16,627 nucleotides of DNA, from positions 1-16,627 of the forward strand of contig CAKOWZ010000026.1 in the NCBI GenBank assembly GCA_934129745.1. Reading direction: 5' to 3'. Position 1 is the stretch's first letter, and each line of letters begins with the position of its first letter. The position numbers and the translations under genes are program-made. Source of the DNA: an uncultured Clostridia bacterium (GTDB lineage: Bacteria > Bacillota > Clostridia > TANB77 > CAG-508). Positions 1-6,751 of the stretch are shown piece by piece. The notes beneath the pieces were generated by a model. That model did not search any database. It saw only the letters and a program-made list of their open reading frames with translations, and was not told the origin of the DNA.

Positions 1-130
1 TATTTTTATTTTGTTTTTGGACTAACAAAATTATATCATAAGTGTCTTTACATTTTTTTATTTTATTCCATTTTTTTATGTTTACTATTTCCCCAGAAAA
101 TTTAACTCATATTCTTTTTCCACTATTATA

Positions 131-169
131 ACAAAAAGAACCCACTATCAAATTGTGAATTCTTTTTGT
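131..169 (-). terminator. Weak terminator-like hairpin after the 61-residue gene
   Basis: A 10-bp inverted repeat (positions 131-140 and 160-169, loop of 19) lies just downstream of the stop codon at 179 on the minus strand. The stem is AT-rich, with its own T-run inside the 3' arm, so it would be a poor terminator. It is the only dyad found in the 178 bases left of the first gene; the rest of that stretch is AT-rich with no gene. Confidence 0.3.
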
Positions 170-178
170 ATTAATACT

Positions 179-364
179 TTAAACTATACTGCAAACTTCC
201 CACCACTGGATGATCCAATCATCGTGTGTTACTATTGTCCAATAATCAGAAGTAATGATCCGCTTGTTTGCAAATACATGTCCATCATTCATTGTAATTG
301 TTACTTCCTTTTCGGTTAAAATAGCATTATTTGCAATTTCTCTCATAAGGTTAAGGCTCATCAT
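179..364 (-). CDS. Orphan 61-residue protein of unknown function
   Basis: I do not recognise this protein. It is short, with an amphipathic N-terminal half, a central strand-like segment (TITMNDGHVF) and a Trp-rich C-terminus (DDWIIQWWEV). There is no signal peptide or obvious membrane segment. The start is placed at ATG 364 because a full AGGAGGA site lies at 371-377 with a 6-base spacer; a longer reading from 424 would skip that site, and the immediately following ATG (361) is a possible alternative. A sigma-A promoter at 463-491 with two upstream dyads drives it, the same cassette found before the alpha/beta hydrolase. It is therefore probably a member of the LysR-controlled set. The 5' leader is about 90 nt and contains a hairpin and a 7-codon reading frame. 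That it is expressed is well supported; its function is unknown. Confidence 0.7.
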   Translation of the reverse strand: MMSLNLMREIANNAILTEKEVTITMNDGHVFANKRIITSDYWTIVTHDDWIIQWWEVCSIV

Positions 365-375
365 AAGTATTCCTC

Positions 376-399
376 CTAATAATAATTTCTGGAGGTCAT
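376..399 (-). other. Seven-codon leader ORF ending on the downstream Shine-Dalgarno
   Basis: The frame reads MTSRNYY and stops with TAG at 376-378, overlapping the AGGAGGA site of the 61-residue gene. It has its own GGAGG site, but that site is one arm of a hairpin (391-396 with 405-410) whose loop holds its ATG. The arrangement could couple or gate translation of the next gene. It could also be chance, given the size. Confidence 0.35.
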
Positions 400-411
400 A
401 TGCTACCTCCA
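390..411 (-). promoter_or_regulatory. Leader hairpin sequestering a Shine-Dalgarno
   Basis: Perfect 7-bp arms TGGAGGT and ACCTCCA are separated by 8 bases in the 5' leader between promoter 463-491 and the 61-residue gene. In the minus-strand RNA the first GGAGG is paired with CCUCC, while the second ribosome binding site (371-377) stays free. A regulatory role is inferred only. Confidence 0.4.
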
Positions 412-462
412 AAGATTTAACCATCTACGAAGTATAGCATATTATACTCTTTTCTTAATTAT

Positions 463-491
463 ATTATAGCACCGTTTATGTGTTATGTATA
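463..491 (-). promoter_or_regulatory. Sigma-A promoter of the 61-residue gene
   Basis: On the minus strand the -35 is TATACA (486-491), the spacer 17 bases and the -10 a perfect TATAAT (463-468). Predicted transcription start is near 456. The 3' end of the spacer and the TAACAC block after the -35 are shared with promoter 2061-2089. Confidence 0.75.
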
Positions 492-528
492 ATACTTAAA
501 AGTATATAAGATATAACTTAAAGTTATA
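492..528 (-). promoter_or_regulatory. Twin dyad operator, probable LysR-type regulator binding site (copy A)
   Basis: There are two palindromes: 492-505 (arms ATACTT/AAGTAT, 2-base centre) and 512-528 (arms TATAACTT/AAGTTATA, 1-base centre). Their centres are 21.5 bp apart, two helical turns. Relative to the predicted start at 456 they lie at about -42 and -64, the usual activation-site and recognition-site positions for LysR-type regulators. A near-identical copy sits before the alpha/beta hydrolase. Assignment to the LysR gene at 2133-2990 is inference from proximity. Confidence 0.65.
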
Positions 529-539
529 GATTGTTATTT

Positions 540-568
540 AAAAAGAGTGGAATTCTTATAAATCCACT
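540..568 (-). terminator. Rho-independent terminator after the SGNH esterase
   Basis: A stem AGTGGA/TCCACT (563-568 with 546-551 on the plus strand) with an 11-base loop is followed on the minus strand by CTTTTT. It lies just after the esterase stop at 576 and before operator copy A, so it would separate the two transcription units. The stem is short. Confidence 0.5.
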
Positions 569-575
569 TTAAATA

Positions 576-1208
576 TTATTGATATATGTTACATATTTTG
601 GCATATATTTTTTCGGCTAACAATGTATGACTTTCTTTAGTTAAATGAATTTTATCAATACCAGTTTCTAAACCAGTATTATCAACAAAATAGCAATTAT
701 TTTCTTCAGCAATTTTTTCATAGATTTCATTGAATTTTACTGATTTCTCATAAGCACCTTCATACTTACCACTGCCATCATCATCTGCTAATGGTGGTGC
801 AACTATTAACAATTTAGGATATTTATCTGAAAATTGAGATTTTCTATTTATAATAGTTTTTACAATATATTTATCAAATATCTCCCCTATTTCTTCTATT
901 GTTTTGTTATATGCTTTTTTCAATTCATTAGTACCAAGCATTACAACAACTAAATCTATTGGATCGTGTGTATCTAAACAAGGAATTAAATACTCATATC
1001 CATTTTTTCCTTCTTTGCCTGGTCTTGTATCATTTGAAATAAGTGTTCTACTATTTAATCCTTCTTCTATTATCTCAAAATTATCTCCTAATTTTTTAGC
1101 TAATAATCTTGTCCATCTTTCATTGTTTCTATATCTTAAATGGTTACTACCAGAAATATATCCCCAAGTATTTGAATCCCCATAACATAGTATTCTAATC
1201 GGTTCCAT
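576..1208 (-). CDS. SGNH/GDSL-family hydrolase, arylesterase-like
   Basis: Predicted cytoplasmic esterase of 210 residues; no signal peptide. All SGNH blocks are visible: the GDSN nucleophile block with Ser12, the block II Gly50 (EEGLNSRT), the block III GTNE with Asn94, and the terminal DKIH with Asp185 and His188. The arrangement (RILCYGDSNTWG, RWTRLLA, EEGLNSRT, VMLGTNELK) is very like the Mycobacterium smegmatis arylesterase/acyltransferase group, which cleaves small esters and can transfer acyl groups. The substrate here is unknown. ATG 1208 is preceded by a GGGGG-rich ribosome binding site at about 1216. The gene is 39 bases downstream of the frameshifted alpha/beta hydrolase and is probably cotranscribed with it from promoter 2061-2089. 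A hairpin terminator follows. Confidence 0.9.
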   Translation of the reverse strand: MEPIRILCYGDSNTWGYISGSNHLRYRNNERWTRLLAKKLGDNFEIIEEGLNSRTLISNDTRPGKEGKNGYEYLIPCLDTHDPIDLVVVMLGTNELKKAYNKTIEEIGEIFDKYIVKTIINRKSQFSDKYPKLLIVAPPLADDDGSGKYEGAYEKSVKFNEIYEKIAEENNCYFVDNTGLETGIDKIHLTKESHTLLAEKIYAKICNIYQ

Positions 1209-1247
1209 ATAAATTTCCCCCTTATTTTTATTATATATTCTTATATT

Positions 1248-2014
1248 TTAGCAATTATAAAACTTAATAATTTCTTCAGCAGCCTCATCTATAACTTCCC
1301 ATAGTGAGTGTGATGCATCATATTCTTTATAGTCGAAGTTATATTCATTTGCATACATTTCATTAAAGTTTTTATCTACGTTCTTGTCATTTTTACCTTG
1401 TAATAATAATGTTCTATTAGAAAGATATGCAATGGCTTTTCTATAATCATATTCGCGACATTGTTCCAAGAATGTTTTAGATACTTTCCAGTCTTTTGAT
1501 GCCCAGTATGCATATCCATTTTTCTCAAGACTTCCATCTTGTATTGCATCATATATTTCTTGATAACAGAATTCGTTTTTATTTAATAATGAGCTATATA
1601 TTGGATTTAATGGTGGTCCGATTAAGCAACTTTCTTAACAGATGTGTTTTGTGTTATGTATAACCATTGATTTACTGCAAATCCACCAAAAGAGAAACCA
1701 AACATATAGAATTCTTCATCTTTTACATATGTATCTATAATTGTAGTTAAATCGGCTTGAAATCCTGTTAAATTTACATCAAAATCTATTCCAGAGCTTT
1801 CTCCGTGTCCTCTCCAGTCAAATTGTATTACTTTATATCCATCATTGCATAATTTTTCAGCTATATTTTTTAATTGCTCTCTCCTACCCTCTTTTGAGCT
1901 TGTTAGTCCATAACACATAACTACTATTTTCTTATAATCTCCATCAGGTAAAGAAATTTTTACATCTAATTCAAAGTTATCTTTTGTAATTACTTTTTCA
2001 TTAATAATTTTCAT
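1248..2014 (-). pseudogene. Alpha/beta hydrolase, disrupted by a single frameshift
   Basis: The N-terminal part (2014 to the TAA at 1622-1624) contains the fold start, a WRGHGES segment and the nucleophile elbow GFSFGG, with Ser at about residue 108. The frame then closes after KKVA. One frame over, from about 1625, the reading continues without interruption (LIGPPLNPIYSS, then LLLQGKNDKNVD with the acid-residue region, then DASHSLWE with the likely catalytic His) to a TAA at 1248. A single extra base near 1625 would restore a roughly 255-residue serine hydrolase, as in the family. The site is not a recognisable slippery heptamer, so a recent one-base deletion, or an assembly error, is more likely than programmed frameshifting. 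ATG 2014 is chosen over TTG 2020 because the AGGCGGT site (2022-2028) then has a proper 7-base spacer. It is first in a unit with the SGNH esterase. Confidence 0.85.
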
Positions 2015-2060
2015 AACCAATACCGCCTATTATTTGTGTGGTTAATCATTTATTACTTTT

Positions 2061-2089
2061 ATTATAGCAATACATACGTGTTATGTAAA
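2061..2089 (-). promoter_or_regulatory. Sigma-A promoter of the hydrolase-esterase unit
   Basis: On the minus strand the -35 is TTTACA (2084-2089), the spacer 17 bases and the -10 TATAAT (2061-2066). Predicted start is near 2054, giving a 40-nt leader to ATG 2014. Confidence 0.8.
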
Positions 2090-2126
2090 ATACTTAAAAG
2101 TATTTGAGATATAACTTAAAGTTATA
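2088..2126 (-). promoter_or_regulatory. Twin dyad operator, probable LysR-type regulator binding site (copy B)
   Basis: Palindromes lie at 2088-2105 (arms AAATACTT/AAGTATTT) and 2110-2126 (arms TATAACTT/AAGTTATA), centred 21.5 bp apart. They sit at about -42 and -64 from the predicted start. Copy A at 492-528 has the same dyads, spacing and distance to its -10. The site lies directly between the LysR gene and the hydrolase it probably controls. Confidence 0.65.
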
Positions 2127-2132
2127 GTATTG

Positions 2133-2990
2133 CTATTTTATATTTTCAAATATCTTTTTTACATTTTTCAGTTTGTTATTGGCATTATAATATATCCCAT
2201 ATTCTACTTCATTTTGTATATCTAATCCTAAATCAATTCTTTTAAATTTACCGTCATTCAATTCTTTTTGTATATATTCTTCTGTTATATATGCAATAAT
2301 ATCATTGCCTTCTAGTTCTTCTAAAATAGTATTAAATGTATTATTTTTGATTGTAATATTTTCAAACCCATTTTCCTTTATAGCCTTTTCGATATTCTTA
2401 CTTGTACTTGATATATTCCTTAATGTATATATAGTTGCTACATCATCTTTTGAAAATGCTGTATTTAAATACTTTGAGTTGCTATTTGCAAAAAAGTTGT
2501 CATGTAGAATTCCTAAACTAATGAATTGTATTGAGTCACTATGAATATCTTCTGGTTGTCTTTTTGATAGGTAAGCATCAACTTCATTTTTATTAAGCAT
2601 TGAAAACATATTTTCAGTATTGCTTTTTCCGATGGTAAATTCAATTTCTGGATTCTTTTCTTTAAGTTTATTTAGTAATGGTCTATAAAAGTCATTAGAA
2701 AAATTAATATGAATTCCGAGATTTATATTGGTTATTTGATCTACACTGTCTTTAACTGATGATAGAACATTTACAGAATCTTTTATTTGATTGTATAATT
2801 TTTCTCCGTCTTTTGTTAGTACCATTCCATGTTGAGTTCTTTCAAATAATTTTAGAGTTAGTTCGTTTTCTAAATTATGGATATGTTTAGTTACTGCTGG
2901 TTGAGATATGAAAAGTAATTCACTAGCTCTTGTTAAGTTGCCTTCTTCTGCTACTATTTTAAATATTCTATATAATTCTAAACTTGGCAT
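2133..2990 (-). CDS. LysR family transcriptional regulator
   Basis: A 285-residue DNA-binding regulator. The N-terminal winged helix-turn-helix (about residues 5-60) shows the family signature: AEEGNLTRASELLFISQPAV is the recognition helix region, followed by LENELTLKLFER and LTKDGEKL. The remaining 200 residues match the substrate-binding-like effector domain in length and pattern (LGIHINFSNDFYRPLL at its start). The effector is not predictable. The start at 2990 uses a strong GGGAGGAAA site about 7 bases upstream; the longer frame to 3038 has no such site. Its immediate downstream neighbour is operator copy B and the hydrolase-esterase unit, so it is the obvious candidate regulator of both dyad-bearing promoters. 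Confidence 0.92.
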   Translation of the reverse strand: MPSLELYRIFKIVAEEGNLTRASELLFISQPAVTKHIHNLENELTLKLFERTQHGMVLTKDGEKLYNQIKDSVNVLSSVKDSVDQITNINLGIHINFSNDFYRPLLNKLKEKNPEIEFTIGKSNTENMFSMLNKNEVDAYLSKRQPEDIHSDSIQFISLGILHDNFFANSNSKYLNTAFSKDDVATIYTLRNISSTSKNIEKAIKENGFENITIKNNTFNTILEELEGNDIIAYITEEYIQKELNDGKFKRIDLGLDIQNEVEYGIYYNANNKLKNVKKIFENIK

Positions 2991-3038
2991 ATTATTTCCT
3001 CCCGTTTTCCTATGTAAGATTTTTTTACATCTTATCAT

Positions 3039-3430
3039 AATATAAATTATAATTCTATATTTTTCTATTAAAAGATTAAAATTATATTAAACGAACAAAA
3101 GTGTGTAAGTAAGTTGTTATTTTAATACATCGCAGGAAATTCTATATAAGTTCCCCAAAAATCGAGTCATGAGAATTGTTTTTAAGCTGTTTTTTATATT
3201 TTAGGCATATACTTTTATTCTTGCTTTATCTAATATATTTTTAAGGTATATATTATATTGGCTATAAGTTAACATAAGATTATACTCTTTTAATACCTAT
3301 TTTCTTTGTTGGTGTGTATATTAATTTTAGGGTATTTTTGATATATTGTTGTTATGCTCTACATAATTTTTTCATAGCCTCCCGCGTGTCAATCTTTTAT
3401 GTCTATTTATATTCTTTCTGATTTTTGACT
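3039..3430. other. Long intergenic stretch (392 bases)
   Basis: This holds the LysR promoter (3081-3109), overlapping AT-rich hairpins in the LysR leader near 3013-3035, and two short GC-richer islands. One island, about 3119-3178, reads on the minus strand as a 17-codon frame beginning MTRFLGNLYRIS. The other, about 3373-3392, has a GGGAGG site before an ATG at 3375. The ATG opens a frame with an in-frame TAA at codon 8 and then 23 more sense codons to a stop at 3280. No complete gene and no convincing terminator for the upstream operon were seen. Confidence 0.5.
3081..3109 (-). promoter_or_regulatory. Probable promoter of the LysR gene
   Basis: CTTACA (3104-3109), a 17-base spacer and a perfect TATAAT (3081-3086) on the minus strand place the start near 3074, about 85 nt before ATG 2990. 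No copy of the twin dyads is present here, so autoregulation through the same site is not supported. Confidence 0.5.
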
Positions 3431-4162
3431 TTAGAAATCTGAAAATCTTATTAATTCTATTTCACTATATATTCCTTGATATTTTGCATCTTTTAATATA
3501 CTTAATTCTTCTTCTCTCGTTAAACAACTGGTAATTGATTTTGTATATTCATCTATATAACCTGGATGCGTTAATAATTCAACAACAATATTTTGTGACT
3601 TGTATTCCCCTACCATTTCTTTTAGCTTTTCTATACTTATATTTTTCATTGAAAAGCTATTGTAATATATATCTGGACATTTTACTATGTCTTCATTTAT
3701 GCTTTGCTCTCTTCTTATAGGAATTTCTAACTTGTTTGCAATATCTATTATAGCTTGTCTTATGTTGTTATTCTTACACAATCCATGATGTGAGTCTAAA
3801 TGATCTACTTTTATTTTTCCATTACTTAATTCATTTACTTTTTCTATTTGTGCCATTATTTCATCATAAGCATCTTCATATGTTAGCTTTTCATTTTCAA
3901 TTTGTAATTTATTATATAAGAATTTACCTTCGTTATCTGTTAAGTTCTTATTTTTGACAATTGGCTTTCCTACCGTTAGGTTGATATGTAATCCTATGCA
4001 ATTAATGTTGTTCTCTAGTGCTTGTTTGATTGCATATTCTGCATATTCCATATTAACCATTATAGTAGTGCTTGTTATATATTTCCCTTTAATACCTTCT
4101 ATAATACCATCTGTTATGCTTTTACTTAAACCAAAGTCATCAGCATTGATTATTAATCTCAT
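3431..4162 (-). CDS. chbG: ChbG/YdjC-family carbohydrate deacetylase
   Basis: Predicted metal-dependent deacetylase removing acetyl groups from N-acetylated oligosaccharides (243 residues, cytoplasmic). Family marks are the opening NADDFG (Asp8-Asp9), GLHINLT with metal-ligand His59, and LDSHHG with His125/His126. A HPGY segment near the C-terminus fits the conserved catalytic region. The name follows the family; the substrate in this organism could differ from the chitooligosaccharides of E. coli ChbG. A GGAGGT site lies about 11 bases upstream of ATG 4162. The gene is 21 bases after the histidine phosphatase and last in the four-gene unit that starts at 5934. No chitin transport or phosphotransferase genes are nearby. 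Confidence 0.88.
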   Translation of the reverse strand: MRLIINADDFGLSKSITDGIIEGIKGKYITSTTIMVNMEYAEYAIKQALENNINCIGLHINLTVGKPIVKNKNLTDNEGKFLYNKLQIENEKLTYEDAYDEIMAQIEKVNELSNGKIKVDHLDSHHGLCKNNNIRQAIIDIANKLEIPIRREQSINEDIVKCPDIYYNSFSMKNISIEKLKEMVGEYKSQNIVVELLTHPGYIDEYTKSITSCLTREEELSILKDAKYQGIYSEIELIRFSDF

Positions 4163-4183
4163 TGCCTAAAAATACCTCCAATT

Positions 4184-4741
4184 TTATCTTTCTTCTTCTT
4201 TTTCCATATCTTTATACATTTCATCATCCACCATGAAAATCTCTAAATTTTTAGGTTCAGCTACCTTATCTTTATCTATAAACATTCTCTTTAAATTTCT
4301 CATAAACGCATTGTGTGTAACAACTAAAATTTTTTCATCTTGTTTATATTTAGAAAACATATCATTCAAAAAAGACTTAATTCTCTTATCTACATCTTGT
4401 AATGACTCTCCATTTGGTGGATTTAACAATCCCTTCTTGTATAAGTCATACTCTCTTTCTGGTAACTCTGATTTTAACTTTCCTTGCCAATCTCCTGAAG
4501 ATACTTCTGTTATTCTATCGTCAACAATAAACTCAACATCTCCTTTTATTGCTTTTAATGTTTGATGTGTTCTTGTTAATGGAGAACAATAGTAATAATC
4601 AAAATCCTCTGTTAATTCTTCTGATAAAGCTACTGCATCGTCTATTCCTTTTTGCGTTAAACTTGTTTCTAATCTTCCTGTTAGTATTCCTTTTACATTT
4701 GCTTCTGTTTGGCCATGTCTTATGAAAAATAATTGTGGCAT
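4184..4741 (-). CDS. Histidine phosphatase family protein (phosphoglycerate mutase-like)
   Basis: A 185-residue cytoplasmic phosphatase of the branch-1 histidine phosphatase superfamily. The phospho-accepting RHG is at residues 8-10 (His9). Further pocket residues are Arg57 in CSPLTRTHQT, the proton donor Glu79 in ITEVSSGDW, and His143 in VVTHNAF. The short length and lack of a long insertion fit a broad-specificity phosphatase (CobC/PhoE/YhfR-like) rather than a glycolytic mutase. No cobalamin genes are near. ATG 4741 is chosen because the GGAGGAAA site is correctly spaced; the longer frame to 4762 runs through it. It lies 40 bases after the SDR gene. Confidence 0.9.
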   Translation of the reverse strand: MPQLFFIRHGQTEANVKGILTGRLETSLTQKGIDDAVALSEELTEDFDYYYCSPLTRTHQTLKAIKGDVEFIVDDRITEVSSGDWQGKLKSELPEREYDLYKKGLLNPPNGESLQDVDKRIKSFLNDMFSKYKQDEKILVVTHNAFMRNLKRMFIDKDKVAEPKNLEIFMVDDEMYKDMEKEEER

Positions 4742-4781
4742 ATTATTTCCTCCTAAAATCATATTAATATCTCATCTAAAT

Positions 4782-5543
4782 TTAAATACTTTTTCCACCA
4801 TCAACCAAATAAATTCCTCCAGTTGTCCATAAACATTTATCTGATAATAAAAATTCTATTGTTGGTGCAATATCTTTTTTGGCATCTCCTATTCTTCCTA
4901 ATGGGTAGCCTGGTCCTTTAGTATCTGACCATTTATCGTAACCTTCTTGTGTGTAATCTCCACTTGCAACGTATATATTTGTATATACTGCTGCTGGATT
5001 TACACTATTTACTCTTATATTGTATTTTCCAAGCTCTTGTGCCATATATTTAGTAAGCATATCTACTCCTGCTTTACTTGCACAATATGCAATAGATCCT
5101 CCCGCTCTTTCTGATGACATTGATGAAATGTTAACCATAGAAACATTTGTTCCTTTTTTTAATAGTGGTAATAGAGTTTTTGTTAATAAAAATATTCCTG
5201 TTAAATTTACATTTATTGAATTGTTCCATTGTTCTAATGTTTGTTCTTCTAATCCGCCTAATTTAATTATTCCTGCTGAATTAACCAATCCATCTAACTT
5301 ACCAAATTTTATGTTTATTTCTTCGTAAACTTTTTTGCAATCATCTTCATTGCTTATATCTCCTTGTAAAAATAAAACATCATTGGCTTTTTCTTTTAAT
5401 TTTTCTTTTGCAAGAGCTATATTATTTTCTCCTCTTGAAACAGAAATAATCTCATAGTTTCCTTGTTCCAACAAATATTCTATTGTTCCAAAACCAATTC
5501 CACTTGCTCCACCTGTTACAAGTACAACCTTCTTTTCTTCCAT
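4782..5543 (-). CDS. SDR family NAD(P)-dependent oxidoreductase
   Basis: A classical short-chain dehydrogenase/reductase of 253 residues. The Rossmann glycine motif TGGASGIG is at residues 10-17, NSAG (usual NNAG) at 88-91, and the catalytic Ser140/141, Tyr153 and Lys157 lie in YCASK. The C-terminal GGIYLVDGG is typical. Substrate cannot be told from sequence. The start is ATG 5543 with an AGGAGGT site at 5553-5559. That site overlaps the stop of the preceding NTF2-like gene at 5548, so the two are probably translationally coupled. An alternative start at 5609 would lie deep inside the neighbour and is rejected. Confidence 0.92.
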   Translation of the reverse strand: MEEKKVVLVTGGASGIGFGTIEYLLEQGNYEIISVSRGENNIALAKEKLKEKANDVLFLQGDISNEDDCKKVYEEINIKFGKLDGLVNSAGIIKLGGLEEQTLEQWNNSINVNLTGIFLLTKTLLPLLKKGTNVSMVNISSMSSERAGGSIAYCASKAGVDMLTKYMAQELGKYNIRVNSVNPAAVYTNIYVASGDYTQEGYDKWSDTKGPGYPLGRIGDAKKDIAPTIEFLLSDKCLWTTGGIYLVDGGKSI

Positions 5544-5547
5544 AATA

Positions 5548-5934
5548 TTAAAACCTCCTATTTTGTCTCGTAAATCTCCATTGTTTGAAATAAGTACATT
5601 TTCCCTCATCGTTTAATGAAACTTGGAATATTCCATCAATTTCCTGCTTTGTATTTGTTTTTGTCATAGTTCTTGTCATTTGCCAATTAATAATACAAGT
5701 TTTCTCATTAAATGATACTATTTCAAACTTATATTCTATATCTTTTTGATTGTCGGCTACAACATTCCATAATGCAACTACTTCTTCGAAATTAGTACAT
5801 GGCTCATCTATTGGATTTTCATAGTATTTAACACCTTTTGATAGTAATTCTAAAGTTTTCTTCCAATCTAAATCTTTCCAAGAATCCATAAAATCTTTTG
5901 TCCAGTTATTATATTTTGTTAATTGATTTTCCAC
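5548..5934 (-). CDS. NTF2-like (SnoaL-type) small protein
   Basis: A 128-residue protein with the shape of the nuclear-transport-factor-2 fold: an N-terminal helix pair (FMDSWKDLDW, ELLSKGVKYYENP), a central helix (FEEVVALWNVV) and alternating strands ending FKQWRFTRQN. Proteins of this fold bind or isomerise small hydrophobic compounds, or are orphan domains; the role is not assignable. The start is GTG 5934, with GAGGT about 7 bases upstream and no in-frame ATG there. It is first in the unit NTF2-SDR-phosphatase-deacetylase, driven by promoter 5973-6001. Its stop lies inside the ribosome binding region of the SDR gene. Confidence 0.75.
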   Translation of the reverse strand: MENQLTKYNNWTKDFMDSWKDLDWKKTLELLSKGVKYYENPIDEPCTNFEEVVALWNVVADNQKDIEYKFEIVSFNEKTCIINWQMTRTMTKTNTKQEIDGIFQVSLNDEGKCTYFKQWRFTRQNRRF

Positions 5935-5972
5935 AAAGATACCTCTTTTCTATAATTTAATCTGTTAAAACA

Positions 5973-6001
5973 ATTATATCATATATTAAATTAATTGCAA
6001 A
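5973..6001 (-). promoter_or_regulatory. Sigma-A promoter with extended -10, four-gene unit
   Basis: TTTGCA (5996-6001), a 17-base spacer and TATAAT (5973-5978) preceded by TG give an extended -10 on the minus strand. Start is near 5966, 32 nt before GTG 5934. Confidence 0.7.
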
Positions 6002-6007
6002 GATATA

Positions 6008-6048
6008 AACGAAAACAAGAGCAGGAATTTTCTGCTCTTGTTTTCGTT
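6008..6048. terminator. Strong, probably bidirectional terminator
   Basis: A perfect 17-bp stem (6008-6024 with 6032-6048) and a 7-base loop lie just after the stop at 6055. T-rich sequence flanks it on both strands. It isolates the two-gene unit 6055-6651 from the next promoter. Confidence 0.9.
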
Positions 6049-6054
6049 GATTTT

Positions 6055-6309
6055 TTACTGATGCGTTGGAACATAGGCTTGTATGTATGCTTTACCTACA
6101 TACCTTTCGCAAAATGCGTTGGATTTCGATGCAATTTCTTTTGCTTTTTTCATTGCATCTTCCATCTCGGTTGTTGTCAAATACATGTCATTGCTTTCGA
6201 CTGTTACAGTAACTGGAATCGATTCTTCCTTCTTTTCAAAGGTTCTTAAATTCCTAGTTTCTGTGAGGACAATAAATGTTATATATATCCTCCATGATTT
6301 CTTTGCCAT
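6055..6309 (-). CDS. Conserved-looking small protein of unknown function (84 aa)
   Basis: I do not recognise it. The N-terminal half alternates hydrophobic and polar residues as in beta strands (WRIYITFIVL, IPVTVTVES). The second half contains a helix (EMEDAMKKAKEIASKS) and ends with more strand-like sequence (KAYIQAYV). There is no signal peptide or membrane helix; one Cys. A GAGG site lies 5 bases before ATG 6309. Base composition is clearly richer in G+C than the flanking operons, and the gene is closed by a strong terminator. It is 27 bases after the 104-residue gene and probably cotranscribed with it. Confidence 0.7.
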   Translation of the reverse strand: MAKKSWRIYITFIVLTETRNLRTFEKKEESIPVTVTVESNDMYLTTTEMEDAMKKAKEIASKSNAFCERYVGKAYIQAYVPTHQ

Positions 6310-6336
6310 ACATACCTCGTTTCTAGTAAATTAAGA

Positions 6337-6651
6337 TTAAGAAAGTCTGGCTTTAAGCCATCCTACTGAATCCCTCTCAACGTGATAGCATCTTCTTTTG
6401 CACATCTTGTAGACATCGCCGACATTGATAGATGGATGGAAATAGTGTGGTTTGCTTCTTCCATTTTCAAGCTCAAAAAACGAACTAGAAAAATTAACGC
6501 AAACAAGCCCATTTATACCAACTTCTTTGTCTAAATGTACATACATGTATAAGCCATCTCGCCGATCTTCTGGTACAACCTCCATCATTTTCATCAGCTG
6601 TCTGTAGACATTCTCTGAAATAGCCTGCTCCTGTTCTTCAAAGTAATTCAT
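6337..6651 (-). CDS. Small protein of unknown function (104 aa), GC-rich unit
   Basis: Not recognised. An N-terminal helical segment (EEQEQAISENVYRQLMKMMEVV) leads into strand-like sequence (GLYMYVHLD, INGLVCVNFSSSF). A C-terminal part holds a Cys/His-containing segment MCKRRCYHVERD. No signal peptide is seen. ATG 6651 has an excellent AAGGAGG site 6 bases upstream. One 60-base line inside the gene is 45% G+C, against about 23% for a line in the LysR gene, suggesting horizontal origin. It is the first gene after promoter 6752-6780, with a leader of about 94 nt carrying a dyad at its extreme 5' end. Confidence 0.7.
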   Translation of the reverse strand: MNYFEEQEQAISENVYRQLMKMMEVVPEDRRDGLYMYVHLDKEVGINGLVCVNFSSSFFELENGRSKPHYFHPSINVGDVYKMCKRRCYHVERDSVGWLKARLS

Positions 6652-6727
6652 TTTTTCCTCCTTATTTTGCCTTTAATTGTCTGTGTTTATAATGCTAATC
6701 CTCCGACAATACGAGAAAAAAGCTATT

Positions 6728-6744
6728 TGTTGCACTTTGCAACT
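6728..6744 (-). promoter_or_regulatory. Dyad at the predicted transcription start
   Basis: GTTGCA and TGCAAC flank a 3-base centre (6729-6743), starting within a few bases of the predicted +1 near 6745. It could be a repressor operator or a 5'-terminal RNA hairpin that stabilises the message; the sequence does not decide. Confidence 0.4.
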
Positions 6745-6751
6745 TATATAT

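Noticed and set aside
30..38. TGATATAAT extended -10 on the minus strand at the left edge
   Set aside because: No good -35 at 16-18 bases and no gene visible before the window ends; the sequence is too AT-rich to call on a -10 alone.
100..150. TATAAT (minus strand, about 125-130) with a TTTGAT at 16 bases
   Set aside because: The elements overlap the weak hairpin after the 61-residue gene, and no downstream gene is in view.
1615..1635. Programmed frameshifting in the alpha/beta hydrolase
   Set aside because: A -1 shift would be needed at GTT GCT TAA, which is not an X XXY YYZ heptamer, and no pause structure was seen; a mutation or sequence error is simpler.
3119..3178. 17-codon frame starting MTRFLGNLYRIS upstream of the LysR promoter
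   Set aside because: No ribosome binding site and too short to support; kept only as a GC-richer island in the intergenic entry.
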